64,000 bases of DNA, taken from assembly GCA_947501445.1 (NCBI GenBank), contig CANMVS010000025.1, positions 1-64,000 on the forward strand, in the 5' to 3' direction. Below the pieces are notes generated by a model. It worked only from the letters and a program-made list of their open reading frames with translations. It made no database searches and was not told where the DNA came from. Source of the stretch: an uncultured Rhizobiaceae group bacterium (GTDB lineage Bacteria; Pseudomonadota; Alphaproteobacteria; Rhizobiales; Rhizobiaceae). The translations under genes were made by a program, and so were the position numbers. Below are positions 48,618 to 58,393 of this stretch, piece after piece; the stretch's first letter is position 1, and each line of letters begins with the position of its first letter.

Positions 48618-48929
48618 ATGCAACGAATTCAACCGACGCAATTTACCGGCAAAACCCCATGGGAAGCCCTGGACATTGAGCGGATCAACGGCGTTACCAT
48701 TCGTCTGCACTGGGCAGATGAACCCTATATCTGGCACGTGAATGATGGACCGGAAGTTTTTGTTGTGCTGGACGGCCTGGTTGATATGCACACACGCGAT
48801 AAAGATGGAGAGAAAATCTGGCCCCTGGCAACCGGCGATATTTTTCACGCGGTGGATGGGGATGAGCATGTGGCTCATCCTAAAGGTCAGGCGCGCGTAT
48901 TGGTCATTGAAATGGCAGGGAGTGTCTGA
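48618..48929 (+). CDS. cupin-domain protein
   Basis: GPEVFVVLDGLVDMHTRDKDGEKIWPLATGDIFHAVDGDEHVAHPKGQARVLVIE. Confidence 0.85.
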   Translation: MQRIQPTQFTGKTPWEALDIERINGVTIRLHWADEPYIWHVNDGPEVFVVLDGLVDMHTRDKDGEKIWPLATGDIFHAVDGDEHVAHPKGQARVLVIEMAGSV

Positions 48930-49039
48930 GTGCTGCATTGTCAGTTTGATGTGATACAGATTGTCGGGCGTTCGCGAAAAGACGTTCTAAATGGCCTGGG
49001 TCCATTGAACCTTTAGGCCAGATTGTCTAGCTCATCGGT

Positions 49040-49744
49040 ATGACCAAAGATGCACCCTATGACGCATTTGCCCTGTCCTATGCGCAGGACAATGAGAAAA
49101 ATGCTTTCAATGCCTGGTATGAGCGACCGGAAGTGCTTCGCCTGCTGGGCGATGTTGCCGGCAGCCAGGTGCTTGATGCCGGGTGCGGCGCTGGCGCCCA
49201 CAGTGCGGCACTTGTCGAGCGCGGTGCAACCGTCACCGGTGTTGACCAGAGCCTTGGCATGCTTGAACTTGCGCGTAAAAGGCTTCCCGATTCGGTGCGC
49301 CTTGAACAGGCTGATTTGCGTGAGCCATTGATGTATGCCGATGGCCAATTCGCCAAAATCCTTGCTTCGCTGGTCATGCACTATCTTGAAGACTGGAAAA
49401 TTGCTCTGGATGAATTCCATCGCGTTCTTGCCCCTGGTGGTGCATTGGTCATATCCACCCACCACCCCTTCATGGATTTCATCGTGTCAAAGGGGGAAAA
49501 CTACTTTGCGACCTATGAGTTCGAAGATTACTGGGTAAAAAACGGTCAGGACATCTATCTCAAATTTTGGCACCGGCCGCTTCAAGCCATGTTGGACGCT
49601 TTGCACGACAGCGGTTTTGTGCTGGATTCACTCACGGAACCTTTGCCCGATGAGACGGCGAGGACGCTGTTTGCCGATGATTTCAAGCTTCTTTCCACCC
49701 AGCCGCGGTTCATATTCTTTCGGGCCCTGAAGCCACTTATTTGA
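49040..49744 (+). CDS. class I SAM-dependent methyltransferase
   Basis: VLDAGCGAGAHSAALVERGATVTGVDQSLGML. Confidence 0.93.
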   Translation: MTKDAPYDAFALSYAQDNEKNAFNAWYERPEVLRLLGDVAGSQVLDAGCGAGAHSAALVERGATVTGVDQSLGMLELARKRLPDSVRLEQADLREPLMYADGQFAKILASLVMHYLEDWKIALDEFHRVLAPGGALVISTHHPFMDFIVSKGENYFATYEFEDYWVKNGQDIYLKFWHRPLQAMLDALHDSGFVLDSLTEPLPDETARTLFADDFKLLSTQPRFIFFRALKPLI

Positions 49745-49755
49745 TGGTGGAATCA

Positions 49756-49778
49756 AAATGGGCCCAAATGGCCCATTT
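49756..49778. terminator. bidirectional terminator-like hairpin
   Basis: AAATGGGCC-CAAAT-GGCCCATTT between convergent genes. Confidence 0.7.
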
Positions 49779-49801
49779 CCAATTACCGTATCATTCAGGT
49801 T

Positions 49802-50512
49802 TTACGCTTCGGCATATTCATCTTTCAGCCTTAGCCATGCCATCGGCATGTCATCGCCCGCCTCATCACGGCCCTTTGGCACTAGATCCAGATAATGATA
49901 ACCGGCATTCAGCATATCCAGACCGCGGCTGTAGGTCGAATAGGTGTGATAGATCTTACCGTCTTCGCCCTTGCAGAAAACACTGATGCCGGGTGCTTCG
50001 TCTGCCGGGAAAGTGCTGGGGCGATAGTTATAGTACAATGCGTCTTTTTCGCGCGCTTCGGCAGTGAATGAAACGTCAAAATCGTAGTTGAAGTCGCTGT
50101 CCAGCGAAGACGCCCACTCAAAATGCCATCCCATGCGCTGTTTGAATGCATCAAGTGTCGCCAAAGGGGCACGTGAAACCGCAACAAGTGTCACGTCGCG
50201 TGCGGCCAGATGCACAACATTACCATCAAAATTATCAGCCCAGAAAGAGCAGCTCTTACAGCCAGCCTGCCATTCAGGGCCATACATGAAATGATAGACA
50301 ACCAACTGACTGTTGTCGCCAAACAGATCGCCAAGTGATTTGGGGCCTGCATCTGTTTCGAAAGTATAATTCTTTGTGACTTCAACCCACGGCAGGGCGC
50401 GGCGTTCACTGCTGAGCGCATCACGCTCCCGGGTAAATTCCTTTTCCCGTTCGAGCAAAGCCACACGCTGCTTCAACCATTCCTCACGCGATACAACTGC
50501 ATGCTGTTCCAT
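49802..50512 (-). CDS. DUF899 thioredoxin-like family protein
   Basis: YHFMYGPEWQAGCKSCSFWADNFDG...GISVFCKGEDGKIYHTYSTYSRGLDMLNAGYHYLDLVPKGRDE. Confidence 0.9.
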   Translation of the reverse strand: MEQHAVVSREEWLKQRVALLEREKEFTRERDALSSERRALPWVEVTKNYTFETDAGPKSLGDLFGDNSQLVVYHFMYGPEWQAGCKSCSFWADNFDGNVVHLAARDVTLVAVSRAPLATLDAFKQRMGWHFEWASSLDSDFNYDFDVSFTAEAREKDALYYNYRPSTFPADEAPGISVFCKGEDGKIYHTYSTYSRGLDMLNAGYHYLDLVPKGRDEAGDDMPMAWLRLKDEYAEA

Positions 50513-50526
50513 AGCGATTTCTCCTG

Positions 50527-50970
50527 TCAGAATAATTTTTCAAGGCAATTGAAACTGGAATTCCAGCCCATGCCGTGGTTGTCCCGGTTTGCCACTTCAG
50601 CAAATGAGCGCTGGTCGAGCGTCATGTGGGTTCCACCATCAACAGCGGTGAAGGTGACGGTTATTTCAGTTTCCTCGCCGCGTGAGCCGTCTTCCTGTAT
50701 CCAGGCCCAACTGAACACGAGGCGATTTGGGCGCTCGATTGTCTTGTAAACGCCACTGCAGATAACCTCGCCACCATCGGCGTTGCGCATGGTCGTCTGC
50801 CAGCTGCCGCCCTCACGAACATCCAGCGTATGATCGGGGATACTCATGCCCTCAGGCCCCCACCACTGGGTCAGCAATTCCGGCTTGATCCAGGCGTCAA
50901 ACAGCTTGTGCGGGGTCGTCGCAAAAGTTCGTTCAACCACCAGAACCTGATCATCAATCACGGTTGTCAT
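50527..50970 (-). CDS. SRPBCC/AHSA1-like protein
   Basis: VERTFATTPHKLFDAWIKPELLTQWWGPEGM. Confidence 0.92.
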   Translation of the reverse strand: MTTVIDDQVLVVERTFATTPHKLFDAWIKPELLTQWWGPEGMSIPDHTLDVREGGSWQTTMRNADGGEVICSGVYKTIERPNRLVFSWAWIQEDGSRGEETEITVTFTAVDGGTHMTLDQRSFAEVANRDNHGMGWNSSFNCLEKLF

Positions 50971-51289
50971 TTTCTTTTTCCTCCTGCTGAATTACCTTTT
51001 CCAGGCGATCGAAAGATGTTTGCCAGAAGCGGCGGTAGCGGGCGATCCAGTCATCAAGACTGCGCAAACTTTGCGGGCGCACACGAAAGGAACGAAATTG
51101 CCGGTCGATACGACGTTCAATCAACCCGGCCTCTTCAAGGACCTTCAGGTGACGTGAAACCGCAGGTTTGGAAATGTTGAACGGCTCTGCCAGTGAACCG
51201 GCAGTCTGGTCACCGCGCTCGAGAAGTTGTTCGACAATGGCAAACCGTGTCGGGTCCGACAAAGCCGAGAATATGGTTTGTACACTCAT
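50954..51289 (-). CDS. ArsR-family transcriptional regulator
   Basis: IFSALSDPTRFAIVEQLLERGDQTAGSLAEPFNISKPAVSRHLKVLEEAGLIERR. Confidence 0.95.
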   Translation of the reverse strand: MSVQTIFSALSDPTRFAIVEQLLERGDQTAGSLAEPFNISKPAVSRHLKVLEEAGLIERRIDRQFRSFRVRPQSLRSLDDWIARYRRFWQTSFDRLEKVIQQEEKENDNRD

Positions 51290-51309
51290 TATTTACCTCA
51301 TTCGTTAAA

Positions 51310-51323
51310 TAACAAATATGTTA
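51310..51323. promoter_or_regulatory. candidate ArsR operator
   Basis: TAACA-AATA-TGTTA dyad plus GTTAAAT direct repeats just upstream of arsR start. Confidence 0.45.
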
Positions 51324-51517
51324 AATTAAGGGTGATGTCAAGCGCAAGAACACTGTTGCATGCTTCAATTTTATTCATGCGTGAATTGAGATGGAGACCT
51401 TGCACAGTTGGTTAAGCGGTGCGATAGGACGCCAGTTATGTTTCCAATTGAAGGACCGGAACGCTGTCCGCATCCACCAATTCAGAAATTTCAGTTTACA
51501 GACTGGCTGCAGGTGGC

Positions 51518-52645
51518 TTGATTGCCATGGCAGTTGCCATGGGATTTGGCCGTTTTGTCTATACGCCTCTTCTACCAGACCTCATGGAAGGCCTGCACCT
51601 GAGCCCTTCGCAGGCGGGGCTAATCGCCTCATCAAATTACGTCGGATATTTGCTGGGGGCCATTCTGGCTTCCTACAGCTGGGCAGCGGGCAAGGAGCGG
51701 TTGATTGTTATAGCAGGTCTTGCTGCAACAACGCTTTTGTTACTGGCTATGCCATTTGCACATGATGTTATCGCGCTATCAATAATTCGGTTCTCGGCAG
51801 GTATCGCCAGCGCATTTGTCATGATTTTTTGCTCAACCATCGTATTCAGCCACTTTGATGCAGCCGGTCGCAATGACCTGCAGGCTATCCATTTTGGCGG
51901 CGTTGGCATTGGTATGGCCCTGTCTTCCGCCCTGGTTATTGCGCTGGTGGCCTATAAGGCGGACTGGCAGTCCGGATGGTATGGTGCCGGTGGCTTTGCA
52001 CTGTTGGGTACCTTGATAGCTGCGATGCTGTTGCGCGCAGATCCGCTGAGAAATGGCGCCAGCAAACGAGAGCCGGCTTTGATCTGGGATCGCCGGTTGG
52101 TATCCATCACCATAGCCTACGGTCTCTTCGGTCTTGGCTACATCGTTACGGCAACCTTTTTGGTCGCCATCGTTCGCGGCGGGCAGACCCAGTCAGTGCT
52201 TGAAGGCTGGGTCTGGCTGGTGACCGGATTGATAGCAGTGCCATCTGTTTTGATCTGGGGCTGGGTTCGCAGACGGTTCGGCCTTGTGACGACATTTATT
52301 GCGGGCTGTATTGTTGAGGCGATTGGGGTTGCGGCCAGTGTTCTGCTGCCCTTGCCGATCGGCCCATTCATTGGCGGTCTTCTTCTTGGATTTACCTTCG
52401 TTGCCGTGACCGCCTATGGTTTGCAGATTGGCCGTGTTCTCGCGCCACAGTCGCCCAGAAGAGCACTGGCCATCATGACAGCGGCCTTTGGAACCGGACA
52501 AATTATTGGACCATTGATTGCCGGTTATCTGGCTGACCTGTCCGGCAATTACACTTCTGGCAGTCTGGTGGCCGCATTGGCTCTTGTGGTCTCGGCACTT
52601 TTCGCCATGATGGCCAGCGGTCACGATAAGGGCACACAAAAGTGA
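51518..52645 (+). CDS. YbfB/YjiJ-type MFS transporter
   Basis: MGFGRFVYTPLLPDLMEGLHLSPSQAGLIASSNYVGYLLGA; start codon uncertain. Confidence 0.88.
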   Translation: MIAMAVAMGFGRFVYTPLLPDLMEGLHLSPSQAGLIASSNYVGYLLGAILASYSWAAGKERLIVIAGLAATTLLLLAMPFAHDVIALSIIRFSAGIASAFVMIFCSTIVFSHFDAAGRNDLQAIHFGGVGIGMALSSALVIALVAYKADWQSGWYGAGGFALLGTLIAAMLLRADPLRNGASKREPALIWDRRLVSITIAYGLFGLGYIVTATFLVAIVRGGQTQSVLEGWVWLVTGLIAVPSVLIWGWVRRRFGLVTTFIAGCIVEAIGVAASVLLPLPIGPFIGGLLLGFTFVAVTAYGLQIGRVLAPQSPRRALAIMTAAFGTGQIIGPLIAGYLADLSGNYTSGSLVAALALVVSALFAMMASGHDKGTQK

Positions 52646-52762
52646 TATGGAAGCTCCACGTTTTGGGCATAAATATCACCACGATGGATTATACAGTCGG
52701 CTGCTTTGGGCGAAATGTTGTCGAAAACAAAATAAAAACGGCTAACACAGCGAGATCGCGAA

Positions 52763-54052
52763 TTGTTCAAATCATTCTTTCCTAATCCCAAGTGGTTTTT
52801 TCTTTCAGCAATAGCCTGGTCACTATCGTGTGCTCTGGTCTGGTATGGTTTCGGAACAGAAATTGGCACTGCAATCGGGTTTGAATTCGCTGCACCGGAT
52901 GCGCCACCTGTCGTCGGCATTCACTATTTCTGGACGCAGAGTTTTTTGTGGTTTTACATCTATTATGCCGTGACAGCGCTGTTGTTTGCAGGGTTCTGGT
53001 ATTGGCTTGAACCGCATCCCTGGTACCGGTGGTCCGTGCTGGTTTCGGCCTTCATTTTGTTTTCGACTTATTTTTCTGTACAGGTTTCAGTGGCGCTCAA
53101 CAATTGGCGCAGACCGTTTTTTGATGATGTGCAAACAGCACTTGGCGGCAGTGACGAAATAACGGCGGGCCGGTTCTATACGCTGATATTGGTGTTCTTT
53201 TTCATTGCGACCATGGCCATTACAGTAGCGGTCATAACGCGCTTTGTCGTCAGCCATTATATTTTCCGCTGGCGAACCGCCATGAATGACTACTACATGT
53301 CCAAATGGGCGGACGTGCGTCATATTGAAGGTGCGTCACAGCGTGTTCAGGAAGACACGATGCGGTTTGCCGGCATCATGGAAAGTCTTGGCGTCAGCAT
53401 GGTCGATGCCATCATGACCTTGTTTGCCTTTCTTCCGGTTTTGTGGAGCCTGTCAAGCTATGTAACAGAGCTTCCAATCGTCGGAGAAATTCCCGCGCCA
53501 TTGTTTACAGCCGCTATATTCTGGGCTTTGTTTGGTACTGTGCTGCTCTCTGTAGTTGGCATCCGTCTGCCTGGTCTGGAATTCAGGAACCAACGTGTCG
53601 AGGCAGCATACCGTAAGGAACTGGTCTATGGTGAAGATGACGCCGAGCGTGCCCAGCCACCCAAGGTAACCGAGCTGTTTGCCAATGTGCGAACCAACTA
53701 TTTTCGCCTTTATTTCAACTATATGTATTTCAATGTCGCCCGTTATTTCTATCTGCAGACGGACAATATTTTTTCCATCATCATTCTCATTCCCACCATT
53801 GCGGCTGCAAAAATTACATTCGGCCTTATGCAGCAGATACTGGCCGCCTTTGGGCAGGTGAGTTCATCCTTTCAATATCTGGTGTATTCCTGGACAACCA
53901 TCGTTGAACTGATGTCAATCTACAAACGGCTTAAAACGTTTGAGGCTGCAATCAGCAATGAACCATTGCCTGACATCGATGCGGAATTTCTCTCACGTAT
54001 TGATTCCACGCTTGATCCGAATGTATCCGATATCAAAACGGAAAAACCGTAA
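52763..54052 (+). CDS. sbmA: SbmA/BacA-like peptide transporter
   Basis: [68 protein letters not shown]. Confidence 0.92.
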   Translation: MFKSFFPNPKWFFLSAIAWSLSCALVWYGFGTEIGTAIGFEFAAPDAPPVVGIHYFWTQSFLWFYIYYAVTALLFAGFWYWLEPHPWYRWSVLVSAFILFSTYFSVQVSVALNNWRRPFFDDVQTALGGSDEITAGRFYTLILVFFFIATMAITVAVITRFVVSHYIFRWRTAMNDYYMSKWADVRHIEGASQRVQEDTMRFAGIMESLGVSMVDAIMTLFAFLPVLWSLSSYVTELPIVGEIPAPLFTAAIFWALFGTVLLSVVGIRLPGLEFRNQRVEAAYRKELVYGEDDAERAQPPKVTELFANVRTNYFRLYFNYMYFNVARYFYLQTDNIFSIIILIPTIAAAKITFGLMQQILAAFGQVSSSFQYLVYSWTTIVELMSIYKRLKTFEAAISNEPLPDIDAEFLSRIDSTLDPNVSDIKTEKP

Positions 54053-54103
54053 CACACACTGATTCCAACACAGAGCAATAGGCCTGTATCAGAAGTTTTG
54101 TTG

Positions 54104-54133
54104 CGCCTGACTTTCTCCTGAGAAAGTCAGGCG
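54104..54133 (+). terminator. hairpin downstream of sbmA
   Basis: CGCCTGACTTTCT-CCTG-AGAAAGTCAGGCG, 13-bp perfect stem. Confidence 0.65.
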
Positions 54134-54259
54134 TTCGTTGCCAAAACGTGTTATGGCGCTTGAAAGGTGATCGGAATTGTCGCGGGTACTGTGATAATCA
54201 GCACTTCAAATTGGGTTCGATAGCGCCTATATCTGCGGTTGCGCATCTCATGAACAATC

Positions 54260-55228
54260 ATGTCTGTGTTTGGGGAACTGAATCTGATGGACACCAAGGT
54301 TCAACGCAAGTTGACGACGATCCTTGCGGCTGATGCTGCCGGCTACAGCAGCGCGATGGATGCCGATGAGCTGAGTACGCTTGAGGCATTGCGCGCCGCG
54401 CGTGATGTTTTTTCCAAATTCATAACCCGGCACAACGGCCGTATTGCCAATATGGCCGGTGACGGACTGATTGCGGATTTCCCGTCTGTTGTCGAAGCAG
54501 TTCAATGCGCCATCGAGGTGCAGAGCGAGCTTGATGATGAAATCAAACAGGGTGGTCTGCGCTTTCGCATCGGTGTTCATCTTGGTGATGTTCTGGTGGA
54601 TGGTGATGATCTGTTGGGCGAGGGGGTTAACCTGGCTGCCCGGTTGCAATCAATGGCTGAGCCCGGCGGTGTGCTCGTCTCTCAGCAGGTCTATGATCAG
54701 GTTCGATCAAAACTGTCTGTCGGGTTTGAATATCTGGGCGAAAAACGTCCCAAGAATTTTTCTGAAGACGTTCCCGTCTATTGTGTTGCATTTGGCGATG
54801 CTGAAAACCGGACAACTTTTGATCAACATGCATTTGGGCGCAATGCATCAAAATCGGCACCCACCGCACGGCCGGAAGCCGCGCCTGACCATGACACACA
54901 GCCGGACGATGATTTGCGTCACAAGGTTATCCGCCATGCGAAAATTCTGGGCTCAATCTGGATTGGTCTCCTGGCAATCAATCTGCTGACAGGAGCCGGT
55001 TTTTGGGTTCAATGGCCAGGCCTTGCCATGTTGGCAATATTGGCACTTGAAGCATCACCCTTACTGGTAGCCGGCAGATTTGAAAAGAACACCGCACGTG
55101 TCGCTATCACCATTGCCGTCCTGACGCTGATCAATCTGTTTTCCTGGTCAGGAACATTATGGGTTATCTGGCCCGCTGGCGCGCTCATTGTTGTAGAAGT
55201 TATCCGCCAGATAAACAGCAAGAAATGA
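54260..55228 (+). CDS. class III adenylate/guanylate cyclase-domain protein with C-terminal TM segments
   Basis: LTTILAADAAGYSSAMDADE...IANMAGDGLIADFPSVVEAVQCAIEVQ...RIGVHLGDVLVDGDDLLGEGVNLAARLQ. Confidence 0.9.
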   Translation: MSVFGELNLMDTKVQRKLTTILAADAAGYSSAMDADELSTLEALRAARDVFSKFITRHNGRIANMAGDGLIADFPSVVEAVQCAIEVQSELDDEIKQGGLRFRIGVHLGDVLVDGDDLLGEGVNLAARLQSMAEPGGVLVSQQVYDQVRSKLSVGFEYLGEKRPKNFSEDVPVYCVAFGDAENRTTFDQHAFGRNASKSAPTARPEAAPDHDTQPDDDLRHKVIRHAKILGSIWIGLLAINLLTGAGFWVQWPGLAMLAILALEASPLLVAGRFEKNTARVAITIAVLTLINLFSWSGTLWVIWPAGALIVVEVIRQINSKK

Positions 55229-55246
55229 TCTACAACAAAACCGGGT

Positions 55247-56245
55247 TCAGGCGCCGCCGTCGCCCTTTTTTTGTCTTTTGATTGCCTCCTGATAGGAAAT
55301 GCAATCGACATCCTCCCTCAGGCACACATCACTCACCAGTCTTTCCATGGCACGCCAGTAGGCACCGCCATTCATTTCCACAAAGTGAAATCCGATTTGC
55401 AGCGGTTTGCGTTGTCCATTGTACTGGCTGTCAAATGCGCGGCGAAATGCCTGATAGGTCCGCTCTTCAAAAGCTGCGCTGCGGGCACGATTTTCCAGAC
55501 CACCGGAATGGCGCACAAACAGATTGTAATCCATGGCGATGATACGACGGTTGGCAGGCCCTTCGGGGATTAACGGCAGGTCAAAAGTACTGAAATCTTC
55601 ATAATAGCGGGGCGATACGGGGCCGCGCGAAACGCCGCTCGCATCATAGGTGTAGCCGGTCTGTTTCAACGCAGCCGTCAAATTGCCATTTGTCGAAAGA
55701 TAGGGCGCGCGAAACCCGACAATTTCACTGTCCACAAACCGGCGCCATTGTGCTGGTTCGAAATCGCCCGCTTTGATACCCGTCCAGGCGTTTGCAAGAA
55801 TAGTGTCAAAAGCTTCAAATTCGGCGACCCAGTCATTCCTGCTCCAGTTCTTGCCATCGAAATGGCCGCACCCATGGCTGGCGATCTCGTGGCCATTTTC
55901 GCGTGCATTCCAGATATATTCCAGCCGTTGCCTGACATCATCCCGGTTTTCACCGAACCCGACATTGGAGCGCCCGCTACGCTGACCGGGCGCGCGGTAA
56001 TCAAGACGCTGGTCTCTTGTCATGGCGAATGTGCAGGAAAGAAAATAGGTGAATTTGGCACCTGTGCGGGCGGCAATGGAAAGACTTTTCTCCCATAGAG
56101 AATTGTCATGGGCGCCGTCAAAGGAGATGATCAGCAGCTGTTTTTGCGCGCTATCGCCTGATCGGGCGAACGGCGCCATCGAACTGATCATGATTGCGGT
56201 TGCAATCAGCAGGTGCGGTAGCGACTTTAATTTTCTTCGCATCAA
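55247..56245 (-). CDS. polysaccharide deacetylase-family protein, secreted
   Basis: signal peptide; IISFDGAHDNSLW, NGHEIASHGCGHFDG. Confidence 0.82.
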   Translation of the reverse strand: MMRRKLKSLPHLLIATAIMISSMAPFARSGDSAQKQLLIISFDGAHDNSLWEKSLSIAARTGAKFTYFLSCTFAMTRDQRLDYRAPGQRSGRSNVGFGENRDDVRQRLEYIWNARENGHEIASHGCGHFDGKNWSRNDWVAEFEAFDTILANAWTGIKAGDFEPAQWRRFVDSEIVGFRAPYLSTNGNLTAALKQTGYTYDASGVSRGPVSPRYYEDFSTFDLPLIPEGPANRRIIAMDYNLFVRHSGGLENRARSAAFEERTYQAFRRAFDSQYNGQRKPLQIGFHFVEMNGGAYWRAMERLVSDVCLREDVDCISYQEAIKRQKKGDGGA

Positions 56246-56419
56246 GTGGGACCTGATTAATTTTCGGTTCTGGCGCTTGCATTCCTGTCAAACTGCTACG
56301 GACGGCAAATTACACAATTCACGCATATATTGCAGGCATTCATAATTTAGTGAAGAGACTAACGTGGATCAGCCCGCTTGTTGGATGAATTTGGATCACT
56401 TTGGTGTGTGGAGAATCAT

Positions 56420-56752
56420 TCAGGAAGCACAGGCCACACATTTCTCGGCCATTGGGTCTATTTCAAGGCGACCATCGGGGATCTCCGCATCACATTCTGT
56501 GCAATATCCGTAATCTTCCTGTCGGATGCGTCGTTCGGCCATTTCAATGCGCAACAGATCACGCTGCCGCTGGCGTTCTTGAGCTTCTGCCATCGCTTGC
56601 TGTTGCATGGAATCCATGCGCGATAAACGACCGACAGCCTGCTGATCCAGCATTACTGTGGAACGTGCTTCTTCCGAGAGCTTCGACATTTCCTCAAGCT
56701 CTGTGCGGCGAGCCGCAAGGCGCTTTCTTGCAATTTCAAGATCAATAGCCAT
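56420..56752 (-). CDS. TraR/DksA-family C4 zinc-finger protein
   Basis: RRIRQEDYGYCTECDAEIPDGRLEIDPMAEKCVACAS. Confidence 0.93.
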   Translation of the reverse strand: MAIDLEIARKRLAARRTELEEMSKLSEEARSTVMLDQQAVGRLSRMDSMQQQAMAEAQERQRQRDLLRIEMAERRIRQEDYGYCTECDAEIPDGRLEIDPMAEKCVACAS

Positions 56753-56957
56753 GTTGGTATGCTAGGTCTGCAGTTGAACGGATGCAAGGCCGGTCTGAAC
56801 GTGTGTTTTTTGCTTTTTATTGCAACAGTATGAAAGCACAATGCGGATTCGTTGTCCGGACTGAGAGGCTTGCTGCCTGCGCGTGCGGGACGAGGAAACT
56901 TGGCACTAGCCGTGCGTATTTGTGCAACGGCCTGCGCAACTGGAAAGAGGAGCAAAT

Positions 56958-57542
56958 ATGGTCTGGCTGATATTGGGTATCGTGGTTTTTCTTGGCATAC
57001 ATTCGGTCAGGATTGTCGCACCGGCGATGCGACAGCAGATAATAGCGCAAAGAGGTGAGGGGTTCTGGAAGGGCAGCTACTCACTGATATCCATCATTGG
57101 CTTTGTGATCATCATTTGGGGCTTTTCACTGGCACGTCTGGAAGGGCCGCAGCTTTTTATCCCACCTGTTTGGGGGACCCACGTTACGCTTTTGCTGATG
57201 TTGTTTTCTTTTATTTTGCTGATGGCATCCAACCTGCCGGCTGGCAGGATTAAGGCGGCAACAAAACATCCCATGCTTGTGGCGATCCAGCTTTGGGCTT
57301 TTGGTCATCTGCTCGCCAACGGTGATCTGGCATCCGTTATCCTGTTTGGCAGCTTTTTGGTGTGGTCAGTGTTCGACCGGATCTCTGAAAACCGGCGCGT
57401 GCCTGCCGATGACCCTTCGTCAAAACCGGCCCCCGCCATTCGCAATGATGTGATTGCCATCGTTGTCGGCGCTGTAATCTATGTATTGTTTGTGTGGAAA
57501 CTTCATCTTTGGCTCATTGGTGTTGCACCTGTTGCCGTGTAA
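56958..57542 (+). CDS. NnrU-family membrane protein
   Basis: LGIHSVRIVAPAMRQQI...KHPMLVAIQLWAFGHLLANGDLASVILFGSFLVWSVFDRIS. Confidence 0.92.
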   Translation: MVWLILGIVVFLGIHSVRIVAPAMRQQIIAQRGEGFWKGSYSLISIIGFVIIIWGFSLARLEGPQLFIPPVWGTHVTLLLMLFSFILLMASNLPAGRIKAATKHPMLVAIQLWAFGHLLANGDLASVILFGSFLVWSVFDRISENRRVPADDPSSKPAPAIRNDVIAIVVGAVIYVLFVWKLHLWLIGVAPVAV

Positions 57543-57679
57543 ATGACAGTGAATTCGTCAAAATTGACATTTCCCCTTACATGCGCCGTAAAATCGGCTA
57601 CAAGGCCGCCTGAAACAATAAAAATGTGCCTGGACCTGTTCCGGCACGGAGCTGAGGGCCGGCAAAGCCGGTAGCATAT

Positions 57680-58354
57680 ATGTCAGACGATAGTTTTATC
57701 CGTGAAGTAGATGACGAGCTGCGCTCCGACAGGATGCGCGGTGTCTGGTCCAGATTTGGCAAATACATCATTGCTGCCGCAGTCCTGGTTGTGCTTGGTA
57801 CCGCCGCTGACCGCGGCTACGACTATTGGAAAAAGTCCCAGGCATCCAAATCAGGTGATGCCTTCCTGGCTGCCTTGACATTGGCACGCGATGGCCAACA
57901 GGATCAGGCCCTTGCTGCACTGAGGCAACTTGAGCAAAACGGGTTTGGTGCCTATTCGGTCCTGGCGCGCATGCGTGCTGCAACCGTCCTTGCTGATCAG
58001 GGTGATTTTCAGACTGCTATTTCGGATTTTTCCACCATTGGAAATGACAATGGTGTACCCGCCGCGATACGCGACATTGCCCGAATTCGCGCAGGCTACC
58101 TTCTCGTCGACCACGGCTCTTACGAAGATGTTGCGACACAGGTTGAAGTTTTGAGCGGTGGCGACAACCCAATGCGTCACTCAGCCCGCGAAGCCCTTGG
58201 CCTTGCTGCATGGAAAGCCAATGATTTTACCCGGGCGCGAGAATGGTTCGATTTGATAGCAGGCGATAATGGTGTGCCGGGCGGGATTTCCCAAAGGGCC
58301 GGTGTCATGCTTGATATTATAACTGCCAGCGGAAAGGCCGGAGCGCAGTCCTGA
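57680..58354 (+). CDS. YfgM-like / TPR-containing membrane protein
   Basis: FIREVDDELRSDRMRGVWSRFGKYIIAAAVLVVLGTAADRGYDYWK; directly upstream of der. Confidence 0.9.
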   Translation: MSDDSFIREVDDELRSDRMRGVWSRFGKYIIAAAVLVVLGTAADRGYDYWKKSQASKSGDAFLAALTLARDGQQDQALAALRQLEQNGFGAYSVLARMRAATVLADQGDFQTAISDFSTIGNDNGVPAAIRDIARIRAGYLLVDHGSYEDVATQVEVLSGGDNPMRHSAREALGLAAWKANDFTRAREWFDLIAGDNGVPGGISQRAGVMLDIITASGKAGAQS

Positions 58355-58393
58355 CGGATCTGCGCTGGCCGTCAACACGACGAGGATGCCCGC

